Positions 1 to 5,441 of a stretch of DNA of 5,577 nt are shown here, piece by piece. How positions within the stretch are numbered: the stretch's first letter is position 1; the number at the start of each line of letters is the position of its first letter. A model generated the notes under the pieces. The model saw only the letters and a program-made list of their open reading frames with translations. It searched no databases and was not told the DNA's origin. This DNA is from Erysipelotrichaceae bacterium UBA4808 (GTDB taxonomy: Bacteria; Bacillota_I; Bacilli_A; Erysipelotrichales; Erysipelotrichaceae), in NCBI GenBank assembly GCA_002402585.1, contig DHGC01000032.1, positions 1 through 5,577 on the forward strand. The letters are read 5' to 3'. Position numbers and translations under genes: made by a program.

Positions 1-50
1 ATATCAAGCAGATTAATGCGTTGCTGAAAGCACAGGAGGAATCTAGATGA
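1..50 (+). CDS. C-terminal tail of an upstream gene, probably HicA-like toxin (partial)
   Basis: A reading frame open from the window edge encodes IKQINALLKAQEESR and stops at TGA (48-50). The stop overlaps the hicB start as ATGA, the usual sign of translational coupling in a toxin-antitoxin pair. HicA toxins are small double-stranded-RNA-binding mRNA interferases placed directly before HicB, and one HicA subgroup ends in a lysine-rich 'VKxV..ll' helix much like this tail. Only 15 residues are visible, so the assignment rests mainly on the neighbour. The catalytic histidine region lies outside the window. Another small toxin is possible. Confidence 0.5.
   Translation, partial: IKQINALLKAQEESR
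34..40 (+). promoter_or_regulatory. Ribosome binding site of hicB
   Basis: AGGAGGA lies 6 nt before ATG 47 and inside the end of the upstream gene. It is a near-perfect Shine-Dalgarno site. It fixes the hicB start and would let the antitoxin be translated strongly from the shared transcript. Confidence 0.85.
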
Positions 51-394
51 ATTATCCAATGCGTTTATACACTGTCGAAACTGTAGAAGGACCAGAATGG
101 ATTGCAGAATTTGTAGATATTTTCGGGTGTGGTGGTGGTGGAGCTACCGCAAAAGAAGCTTTAGAAGATGCCTTGATTAACTTGGAGTACTATTTAAAGT
201 TTGCAAAAGAACGGGGTGAGGACATACCTCAACCCTCTGATTATAATGCTTGTAATGGTAAGATTGCCTTACGCATTCCTAAGACGATGCACCAACGCTT
301 GGTGATGAGAGCAGATGAAGAGGGTGTGAGTTTGAATCAACTCTTGGTTTCCTATCTTGCGGAAATGCTGGGGGGGGGTAAAAGTAAAATCTAA
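47..394 (+). CDS. hicB: HicB-family antitoxin with RHH C-terminus
   Basis: The 115-residue protein has the two-part HicB layout. Residues about 7-66 form the degenerate RNase-H-like HicB fold: a YTVETVEG strand, WIAEFVDIFGC, a glycine-rich turn GCGGGGAT, the helix KEALEDALINLEYYL, then the 'RGEDIPQPS' element. Residues about 70-109 form a ribbon-helix-helix DNA-binding domain (GKIALRIPKTMHQRL, then EEGVSLNQLLVSYLAEML). Known HicB proteins bind and mask HicA and repress their own operon through the RHH domain. The ATG is set by a strong Shine-Dalgarno site and by ATGA overlap with the preceding gene. The C-terminus is odd: it is written through a run of nine G (370-378), giving LGGGKSKI, and the same codons reappear near position 5440. 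Confidence 0.9.
   Translation: MNYPMRLYTVETVEGPEWIAEFVDIFGCGGGGATAKEALEDALINLEYYLKFAKERGEDIPQPSDYNACNGKIALRIPKTMHQRLVMRADEEGVSLNQLLVSYLAEMLGGGKSKI
356..387 (+). repeat. Direct repeat copy A (hicB 3' end)
   Basis: Positions 356-373 (CTTGCGGAAATGCTGGGG) are identical to 5440-5457, and 379-387 (TAAAAGTAA) are identical to 5460-5468. Between the identical blocks copy A has five further G (374-378) where copy B has TC, a net in-frame difference of 3 nt. Both copies read the same frame, LAEML-G..-KSK. The two copies are 5084 bp apart and bracket the PTS operon. Upstream of position 356 the similarity to copy B stops abruptly. Confidence 0.85.
370..378 (+). repeat. Nine-G homopolymer tract inside hicB
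   Basis: Nine consecutive G lie in the last codons of hicB. A tract of this length is prone to replication or transcription slippage, and also to sequencing error. Ten G would end the protein at LGGG. Eight G would give LGGVKVKSN. All three frames stop within a few codons, so slippage changes only the extreme C-terminus. Confidence 0.9.
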
Positions 395-439
395 TTGATT
401 GTCGTAATAGACTAATGTTTGCCACAATATTTGAATAAT

Positions 440-464
440 TCTGGTCTAGATGATCAGATTTTTT
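440..464 (+). terminator. Rho-independent terminator after hicAB
   Basis: TCTGGTC (440-446) pairs with GATCAGA (452-458), seven pairs including one G-T, around a 5-nt loop TAGAT. Six T follow directly (459-464). It sits 46 nt after the hicB stop and 28 nt before the regulator start. It most simply ends the hicAB transcript. Only about 27 nt remain between it and the regulator ATG, so the regulator promoter must overlap or precede the hairpin. I found no convincing -35/-10 pair in 395-491. Confidence 0.7.
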
Positions 465-481
465 CGTTGTAGACTATAGAC

Positions 482-486
482 GAAGG
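482..486 (+). promoter_or_regulatory. Ribosome binding site of the PRD regulator
   Basis: GAAGG lies 5 nt before ATG 492 and supports that start over the next in-frame methionine (residue 12), which would cut into the first helix of the N-terminal HTH. Confidence 0.65.
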
Positions 487-491
487 TTAAA

Positions 492-2447
492 ATGATCAAA
501 ATTACAAAACGTCAGAAGGATATAATGCATTTTCTGTTGGAAAACGATGTTTTCATAACGGTCCAAAACCTATCAGAACGTTTCGATGTAAGTTCAAGAA
601 CTCTTAGGTATGATTTGGATTTGATTGAGTATTTCTTGAAGGAACAAGGTATAAGTCTAGAAAGAAAACCACACTATGGGGTTCGAATTCAATTCAATGA
701 ATATGAATATAAATTAATCAACGAAAGTTTGAATCGAAATCATGATTATCAACTTCCACAAGAAGAGCGAAGAAGACTCATTTTATTCTATTTACTTTGT
801 GAATCACGACTTACGATTGAACAACTCTCAGAATTGTTAGAAGTAAGTAAACAAACCATACAAAGTGATTTAGAGGAGCTTGATTTAGAGTTAAATCAAA
901 CAAGTCTCAAAATTATTCGAAAGGTTCGATTAGGCTGCTTTATAGAAGGAAATGAAACTGAACAAAGACGGTATTTTACTAAGCTCTATAAACAAATGAA
1001 TGATTCAGAGCATTCCATTGTAGATAAATATGTAAGAGACAAATGCAACAAAATGACAGAGAAAGCAAGTCACATCGTTCGAAATATGGAGAACTTCCAA
1101 AAATTCAACTTTGCACATCCGGATGAGTTACGAAGTATTATCGCTTTCAATCTATATCGAAGTAGTAAGGGTATGCTTTTGCCCACTAATTACACGCATC
1201 AATTTGAAGCAGGACGTCTATCTTTAGTTGAAAAGTTGACGAACAACTTCGAAATCAATATCAATGAGAATGATGCTTTGTTTATTCTTGAACACATGTT
1301 GGATGCAAAAGTTGATGCGACACCTCAAACATGGATTGAACAAGATGAAGATGAAATCATTGCTATTGAACTGGCGGATTTCTTGTTAAATGGATTAGAT
1401 GTTGTCACCAAACTTAGTGAGGAAGAAAGTTCCAATTTCATAGAGAACTTACAACTTCATCTTAAAATAACACTCTTTAGAATTCGAAATAAGTTGAACG
1501 TTGAAAATCAAATTCTCGACCGTGTTAAGGTCAGCATTCCTTTGATTTATGAGTACACAAAGTCTCGCCTGATTGAATACGAAACCAAATCTGGATTATA
1601 TTTCAACGAAGAAGAAATTGCTTATATCGCAATGCATGTTGGCGCAATCGTCGAGAAAAGAGCGCTATATGCACCTGGATTAAATGTTTTGGTAGCTTGT
1701 CATTTTGGTATCGCCACATCCAAAATCATGGTTTCGCGTCTAGCTGCCATGATTCCTGAAATCAATATCATCGGACCTGTAACCCTTGATGAAGTTAAAA
1801 AATATAGTACAGATCAAACCATTGATTTAATTATTACGACCCTTAAGTTTGATTCAAATATCGATATCGTCCAAGTCAGTCCACTCTTATCGGATGAAGA
1901 TGTGTACCGAATCAAGACGAAAGTCTATAAGAGTACATATCTCAAACAGTGCAATAATTTTATCAAGAATTTTAATTATGGAAGTACTAAAAGTTATAAA
2001 CTTTCAGATTATTTAAGTAAAAAGTATATTCAAATCTATGAAGATCTTCCGGAATGGAGAACTGCAATTCGACTAGCAGCGCAACCACTTGTGGATGATC
2101 GAATGATCGAAAAACGTTATGTCGATCGGATGATTAGAGCTGTAGAAGAGTTTGGAAATTACATGGTGATTCTCCCAGAAACAGCATTTGTACATGCAGG
2201 AATCGATGATGGCGTAAACGAACCTTGTGTTAGTTTGCTTGTTCTCAAAACACCGACTGTTTTTGGAAATCAGAATCAGGAATTGATTCGTAATATCGTC
2301 GTTATCGCAGTAAAGAAAAGGGAGGATGATATTATCTTGAAACTGGCTAAGATCTTAGAGAACCCAGATAATCGAAAGCAATTAAATCAAGATCATATTA
2401 CTGTCAACCAGATTTTAGAGCTAAAACACGAGGTTAAATTATGCTAG
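492..2447 (+). CDS. BglG/MtlR-type PRD transcriptional regulator with EIIB- and EIIA-like domains
   Basis: The 651-residue protein has the full layout of PRD-containing PTS activators (MtlR, LicR, UlaR-like). A winged helix lies at about 5-65 (helix-turn-helix LSERFDVSSRTLRYDL) and a second HTH at about 93-153 (LSELLEVSKQTIQSDL). PRD1 is at about 175-285 and PRD2 at about 288-395. A BglG-type EIIB-like domain is at about 397-485, with Cys403 in VACHFGIATSK. A fructose/mannitol-type EIIA-like domain is at about 510-645, with His568 in ETAFVHAG. PRD2 keeps His323 (QLHLKITLFRIRNKL) and His382 (EEEIAYIAMHVGAI). PRD1 keeps His268, but Ile216 seems to stand where its first His is expected. There is no CAT RNA-binding domain, so it should bind DNA rather than act as an RNA antiterminator. 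In this family, phosphorylation by HPr and EIIB/EIIA couples activity to substrate transport and carbon status. As first gene of the PTS operon, with its stop overlapping the EIIA start by 7 nt, it is most likely that operon's own activator. Confidence 0.92.
   Translation: MIKITKRQKDIMHFLLENDVFITVQNLSERFDVSSRTLRYDLDLIEYFLKEQGISLERKPHYGVRIQFNEYEYKLINESLNRNHDYQLPQEERRRLILFYLLCESRLTIEQLSELLEVSKQTIQSDLEELDLELNQTSLKIIRKVRLGCFIEGNETEQRRYFTKLYKQMNDSEHSIVDKYVRDKCNKMTEKASHIVRNMENFQKFNFAHPDELRSIIAFNLYRSSKGMLLPTNYTHQFEAGRLSLVEKLTNNFEININENDALFILEHMLDAKVDATPQTWIEQDEDEIIAIELADFLLNGLDVVTKLSEEESSNFIENLQLHLKITLFRIRNKLNVENQILDRVKVSIPLIYEYTKSRLIEYETKSGLYFNEEEIAYIAMHVGAIVEKRALYAPGLNVLVACHFGIATSKIMVSRLAAMIPEINIIGPVTLDEVKKYSTDQTIDLIITTLKFDSNIDIVQVSPLLSDEDVYRIKTKVYKSTYLKQCNNFIKNFNYGSTKSYKLSDYLSKKYIQIYEDLPEWRTAIRLAAQPLVDDRMIEKRYVDRMIRAVEEFGNYMVILPETAFVHAGIDDGVNEPCVSLLVLKTPTVFGNQNQELIRNIVVIAVKKREDDIILKLAKILENPDNRKQLNQDHITVNQILELKHEVKLC
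2430..2433 (+). promoter_or_regulatory. Ribosome binding site of the EIIA gene
   Basis: GAGG lies inside the last codons of the regulator gene, 7 nt before ATG 2441. It supports the overlapping start ATGCTAG, in which the regulator stop lies within the first codons of EIIA, and thus coupled translation. Confidence 0.7.
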
Positions 2448-2917
2448 AAATCGTTAGAATCGAGAATATTTTAGTAAATCAAAAACCCAATAGCTGGGAA
2501 GAGGCCATCTCAATTGTTGGTAAACTACTCGAAGATTCAGGTAGTACCCATGCAAAATATACACAGGCAATGATCGATGCAGTCAAGCAACTTGGACCGT
2601 ACATCGTTATAGGTAAACATATCGCTATTGCACATGCAGCACCAGAAATTCATGTTCACAAAAACGATATGTCGGTAGCAATCTTATCTAGACCCGTTGC
2701 CTTTGGATCGTTAAACGATCCCGTCAAAGTGTTGTTTGCTTTGGCAAGTGTCGATGGAAAGTCGCATCTTGAAAAGCTAATGGAGTTGGCACGAATCATC
2801 GGTGAAGACGATGAAGTTGTAGAGCTCTTAAGTGAATGTTCTACATCAGATGAAGTATATGAAATTATCAATGGTGTAAACAATGGTCGCGTTCCATTGT
2901 CACATAGAAAGGGGTAA
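2441..2917 (+). CDS. PTS EIIA component, ascorbate (UlaC/SgaA) type
   Basis: This 158-residue protein is a standalone cytoplasmic EIIA of the mannitol/fructose fold, ascorbate subgroup. The phosphoacceptor is His65 in IAIAHAAPE, following GPYIVIGKH as the family pattern expects. The strand SVAILSRPVAFG, the segment NDPVKVLFALASVDGKSHLEKL with the second conserved His109, and the helix MELARII complete the domain. It should take phosphate from HPr-His and pass it to the EIIB cysteine encoded next. Compared with the EIIA-like domain of the upstream regulator, this copy keeps both histidines, while the regulator copy appears to have Glu611 opposite His109. This one is therefore the transport enzyme and the other a sensor. 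The start is fixed by GAGG 7 nt upstream and by the overlap with the regulator. Confidence 0.92.
   Translation: MLEIVRIENILVNQKPNSWEEAISIVGKLLEDSGSTHAKYTQAMIDAVKQLGPYIVIGKHIAIAHAAPEIHVHKNDMSVAILSRPVAFGSLNDPVKVLFALASVDGKSHLEKLMELARIIGEDDEVVELLSECSTSDEVYEIINGVNNGRVPLSHRKG
2908..2914 (+). promoter_or_regulatory. Ribosome binding site deciding the EIIB start
   Basis: AAAGGGG lies in the final codons of the EIIA gene. It is 4 nt before GTG 2919 and 7 nt before TTG 2922. It argues for a non-ATG start there and against the in-frame ATG at 2883, which lies upstream of this site. Confidence 0.65.
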
Positions 2918-2918
2918 T

Positions 2919-3215
2919 GTGTTGGGAAAGAGGCTAAAAATTCAGACTGTTTGTGGGTTTGGTGTGGGGACATCGATGTTTTTGAAGATGAAAGTCGATG
3001 AAGTTGTAAAAAGTAATAATTTGAATATTGATGTTTATTGTGGGGATGTCACGACTTGTACTTCAAGCGAATGTGATGCGATCTTTACATCAGCAGAGCT
3101 TGCTGAAACAATCGGTCGAAGTGCAAAAGTACCAGTAATTGTAATTAATAGCTTTATTAATTCGAAAGAAATCACTGAAAAAACGTTAAAGTTTGTCAGT
3201 GAAGTAACACAATGA
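2919..3215 (+). CDS. PTS EIIB component, ascorbate/lactose-like (UlaB/SgaB) type
   Basis: This small cytoplasmic EIIB is about 98 residues from GTG 2919 or 97 from TTG 2922. The family P-loop with the phosphocysteine opens the protein: KIQTVCGFGVGTSMFLKMKV, with Cys12 counted from the GTG. Then come the strand LNIDVYCGDV, the acidic CDAIFTSAELAE segment, KVPVIVINSF and a C-terminal helix. It accepts phosphate from EIIA and delivers it to the sugar carried by EIIC. An in-frame ATG at 2883 would add 12 residues, but they overlap EIIA by 35 nt, have no good Shine-Dalgarno site and do not resemble the family N-terminus, which begins a few residues before KI.tvCG. I therefore prefer GTG 2919. TTG 2922 has better spacing (7 nt) and is a real alternative. 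Confidence 0.88.
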   Translation: MLGKRLKIQTVCGFGVGTSMFLKMKVDEVVKSNNLNIDVYCGDVTTCTSSECDAIFTSAELAETIGRSAKVPVIVINSFINSKEITEKTLKFVSEVTQ

Positions 3216-3225
3216 AAGGGAAAAA

Positions 3226-4512
3226 ATGGAATTCTTAAATTTTATCGTATCGGATATCTTTGGTAATGCTTCTATTTTCTTGGCCTTGATTGCAGCGGTA
3301 GGTTTGATTGTTCAACGTAAGACAATCGTTGAAGTTCTACAAGGCTCTGCAAAAACGGCGATTGGTGTCGTAGTTTTGACACAAGGGAATGGCATCATCA
3401 TTTCTGCTATCCTTGGATTATCTGCAGCCTTCAGTGCTTTGAATCCTACGACGACTGGAGCTGTAACCGAAATTGGTTCTTCTGCATTTGGAGCCATGTT
3501 CGGTACTCAGATTGGTATCGTTATGATTATTGCATTCGCACTCAACATTTTAGTTGCACGTTTCACAAAATGGAAAACAATCTTCTTAACAGGCCATATG
3601 TTATATTGGTTCCCATTTGTCTTCTTGGCAGCAGGTTATGATGCTGGTTTAAGAGATACAAAACTCTTGATATTAGCAACCGTATTTACAGCTTTGTATA
3701 TGATCATCATGCCGAATTTGCTGCAACCGTTTGTACGTAAAGTTACAGGTGATGATTCATTCGCAATTGGACATCCAACAGCTGGATTGTCGATCATCAG
3801 TGGCTTCTTAGGTCAAATGTTTGGGGATAAATCAAAGTCAACAGAGTCATTGAACTTCCCTAAAGGCTTGGCATTCTTAAAGGAAATTTCAATTACTGGT
3901 GGAATCGTTGTTGCTTTGACTTATGTCGTTATGACCGTATTAATGTATATGAATGGTATTGATGGGGCAGCTGTGCTCGGCTTAGCATCCGCATCAAAAC
4001 TATTTTCGCATATCTTATTGATGGGCTTTACATTTGGAGCTGGTTTAACGGTTCTATTGTTAGGGGTCCGTATGGTTATTGCTGAAATCGTTCCAGCGTT
4101 CAAAGGCTTCTCAGACAAAATCGTTCCAGGAGCTATTCCCGCTCTTGATTGTCCAATGCTTTTTGCTTATGCTCCGAATGCTTTGGTCATTGGTTTCATT
4201 ACAGCAATGATTACTTCTGTTATTACAATTATTCTTACAAGTTCAATGGGCATCTTCCAAACGGTTGTATTACCACTAACAATTACTTGTTTCTTTGAAC
4301 TAGGAACAGCTGCAATCATTGGTAATGCTACAGGTGGTGTTAGAGGTGCGATTTTAGGTTCGGCAGTTGGTGGTGTTATTATGGTTTTCTTAGTTGGTTT
4401 TGGTGCACCATTCTTCATGAATACAATCAACCAATGGTTACTCGTGTTTGGTGGTCAGGATTTCTCGATTTGGGGTATTGTAGCCGGCTTATTCGCTCGA
4501 CTCTTTGCGTAA
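3226..4512 (+). CDS. PTS EIIC permease, ascorbate (UlaA/SgaT) family; substrate uncertain
   Basis: This 428-residue, very hydrophobic membrane protein has roughly ten or more transmembrane segments and belongs to the UlaA family (E. coli UlaA has about 465 residues). Family landmarks are RKTIVEVLQGSAKTAIG (31-47), KTIFLTGHMLYW (117-128), FAIGHPTAG (179-187), LGVRMVIAEI (279-288) and PGAIPALDCPMLFAYAPNAL (301-320). It moves the substrate inward while EIIB phosphorylates it. Residues corresponding to substrate-contacting His135, His194 and Asp314 of UlaA, as I recall them, are kept here as His124, His183 and Asp308. Nearby glutamines of UlaA are replaced by Trp128 and Pro184, so the substrate may not be ascorbate. 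GAAAGGG (3214-3220), starting within the EIIB stop codon, lies 5 nt before the ATG. The stop TAA touches the next ATG. Confidence 0.92.
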   Translation: MEFLNFIVSDIFGNASIFLALIAAVGLIVQRKTIVEVLQGSAKTAIGVVVLTQGNGIIISAILGLSAAFSALNPTTTGAVTEIGSSAFGAMFGTQIGIVMIIAFALNILVARFTKWKTIFLTGHMLYWFPFVFLAAGYDAGLRDTKLLILATVFTALYMIIMPNLLQPFVRKVTGDDSFAIGHPTAGLSIISGFLGQMFGDKSKSTESLNFPKGLAFLKEISITGGIVVALTYVVMTVLMYMNGIDGAAVLGLASASKLFSHILLMGFTFGAGLTVLLLGVRMVIAEIVPAFKGFSDKIVPGAIPALDCPMLFAYAPNALVIGFITAMITSVITIILTSSMGIFQTVVLPLTITCFFELGTAAIIGNATGGVRGAILGSAVGGVIMVFLVGFGAPFFMNTINQWLLVFGGQDFSIWGIVAGLFARLFA

Positions 4513-5256
4513 ATGGTTAGTCAAAGTTTACAGTATGTACAACACATAAAAAACATCATGGATCGTGTTGTAAATACTCAATACAGTCAGATTGATGAAG
4601 CCTCAAACAATATTGTAGAAGCAATCAAGAATAACAAATGTATTTATGTTTTTGGTGCTTCGCATGCGGGTATCATTGCGCAAGAAGTTTTCTATCGTAC
4701 AGGTGGATTGGTACCAATTAATCCTATTCTGCCAGCATCATTAATGCTGAATGTCCGTCCAGTTTCACATACCAGTGCTATGGAGCGCTTAGAAGGGTAT
4801 GGTTCTGAGGTGCTAAAGACTACTAAGATAGAAGCAGGAGATGTATTGTTAATTCATTCAGTTTCTGGTCGCAATGCAGTCGCAATTGATATGGCACTTG
4901 ATGCCCGTCAAAAAGGTGTTTATGTTATTGCACTAACAAATATTAGCTATTCATCCCAAGTTACCGCTCGCCACAGTTCTGGTAAACGTTTGTATGAATG
5001 TGCGGATCTCGTTATTGACAACTGTGGTGATTTTGAAGATTCATGTATGACTATCGAGAATTTTGATCAAAAAGTTGCACCATCTTCTACTGTAATTGGT
5101 GCTTTGATTGTCAACATGATGGTCGTACAGATTACTGAAAAGTTATTAGCATTAGGAATCAACCCCCCCATCTATCATAGCGCGAATGTGGATGGTGGAG
5201 ATGCCTTCAATAAACAGATGTTTGAGAAGTATAAAAATCAGATTCACTATCTATAA
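4513..5256 (+). CDS. SIS-domain phosphosugar-binding protein, UPF0309-type
   Basis: This 247-residue cytoplasmic protein is a single SIS (sugar isomerase) domain of the UPF0309 / 'sugar isomerase domain-containing' family. After an N-terminal helix, strand-loop IYVFGASHAGI (44-54) forms the phosphate-binding region, followed by Glu58, the second site HSVSGRN (115-121), VIALTN (138-143), SSGKRLYECADLVIDN (155-170), APSSTVIG (189-196), and the family's C-terminal signature PPIYHSANVDGGDAFN (218-233). SIS proteins isomerise, dehydrate or sense phosphosugars. I recall a Streptomyces enzyme, NagS, that dehydrates GlcNAc-6-phosphate and may be related, but I cannot confirm it. Position at the end of the PTS operon suggests that it acts on the phosphorylated import product. 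The ATG follows the EIIC stop with no gap (TAAATG) and no visible Shine-Dalgarno site, so translation probably depends on ribosomes finishing EIIC. Reaction and substrate are unknown. Confidence 0.85.
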   Translation: MVSQSLQYVQHIKNIMDRVVNTQYSQIDEASNNIVEAIKNNKCIYVFGASHAGIIAQEVFYRTGGLVPINPILPASLMLNVRPVSHTSAMERLEGYGSEVLKTTKIEAGDVLLIHSVSGRNAVAIDMALDARQKGVYVIALTNISYSSQVTARHSSGKRLYECADLVIDNCGDFEDSCMTIENFDQKVAPSSTVIGALIVNMMVVQITEKLLALGINPPIYHSANVDGGDAFNKQMFEKYKNQIHYL

Positions 5257-5258
5257 TT

Positions 5259-5290
5259 CAAGCACCGTATTAACGGTGCTTGCTATTTTC
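5259..5290 (+). terminator. Rho-independent terminator of the PTS operon
   Basis: CAAGCACCGT (5259-5268) pairs perfectly over ten bases with ACGGTGCTTG (5273-5282) around the 4-nt loop ATTA. A T-rich tail (CTATTTTC) follows. It begins 3 nt after the SIS stop codon. The tail on the opposite strand is not T-rich, so it should act mainly on + strand transcription. Confidence 0.88.
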
Positions 5291-5309
5291 TTAGAGAAGG
5301 AAATGCTAT

Positions 5310-5345
5310 ATGTTTGATTATAATATCATCCTTATTTGCATATGA
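5310..5345 (+). other. Possible 11-codon micro-ORF after the operon terminator
   Basis: ATG 5310 reads MFDYNIILICI and then TGA. AGAAGG lies 9 nt upstream, so it has the look of a translation start. It could be a leader peptide, the surviving start of a deleted gene, or chance. Nothing follows it that it could control on this strand. Low confidence. Confidence 0.15.
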
Positions 5346-5384
5346 ATCATCAAACTGCAAATATATTCTCTTTATTTGCGGTTT
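5333..5384. repeat. Nested inverted repeats able to form alternative hairpins
   Basis: Three related segments lie in tandem: TATTTGCA (5333-5340), AAACTGCAAATA (5352-5363) and TATTTGCGGTTT (5373-5384). The middle one pairs with the first over 8 bases (5356-5363) or with the third over 12 bases including one G-T, with a 9-nt loop. The two pairings exclude each other. No T run follows on the + strand, so it is not an ordinary terminator. GTTTGAT (5312-5318) also matches ATCAAAC (5349-5355) in inverse. It could be a protein-binding site, a remnant of a mobile element end, or an RNA structure on the - strand transcript running out of the GNAT gene. Confidence 0.5.
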
Positions 5385-5412
5385 AAGTAAATAAATGATT
5401 GGACATCAATAA

Positions 5413-5441
5413 ATTTTCAGACTACGCCTAAGCGTGTGTCT
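5413..5441 (-). terminator. Possible weak terminator for the convergent GNAT gene
   Basis: AGACTACGC (5419-5427) pairs with GCGTG-GTCT within 5432-5441, with a one-base bulge, one G-T pair and a CTAA loop. On the - strand the stem is followed by GAAAATTTATT, a poor T tract. It lies about 18 nt beyond the GNAT stop, the right place for its terminator, but the tail is weak. Confidence 0.3.

Noticed and set aside
440..464. A RAT-type RNA antiterminator target for the BglG-like regulator
   Set aside because: The regulator has HTH DNA-binding domains and no CAT RNA-binding domain, and the hairpin lacks an overlapping alternative stem. It is better read as an ordinary terminator.
2656..2973. 105-codon open frame on the - strand across the EIIA/EIIB junction
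   Set aside because: It lies antisense to two well-supported PTS genes, has serine/threonine-rich low-complexity composition typical of a shadow frame, and shows no recognisable domain.
3312..4430. Three - strand open frames (61, 65 and 87 codons) opposite the EIIC gene
   Set aside because: All are complementary to a conserved membrane-protein gene and rich in Thr, Pro, Ala and Ile as expected from antisense of hydrophobic codons. None has a recognisable domain.
2441..4512. Calling the transporter genes ulaC, ulaB and ulaA outright
   Set aside because: Family membership is clear, but the ascorbate catabolic genes are missing and putative substrate-site residues differ, so the symbols would imply an unsupported substrate.
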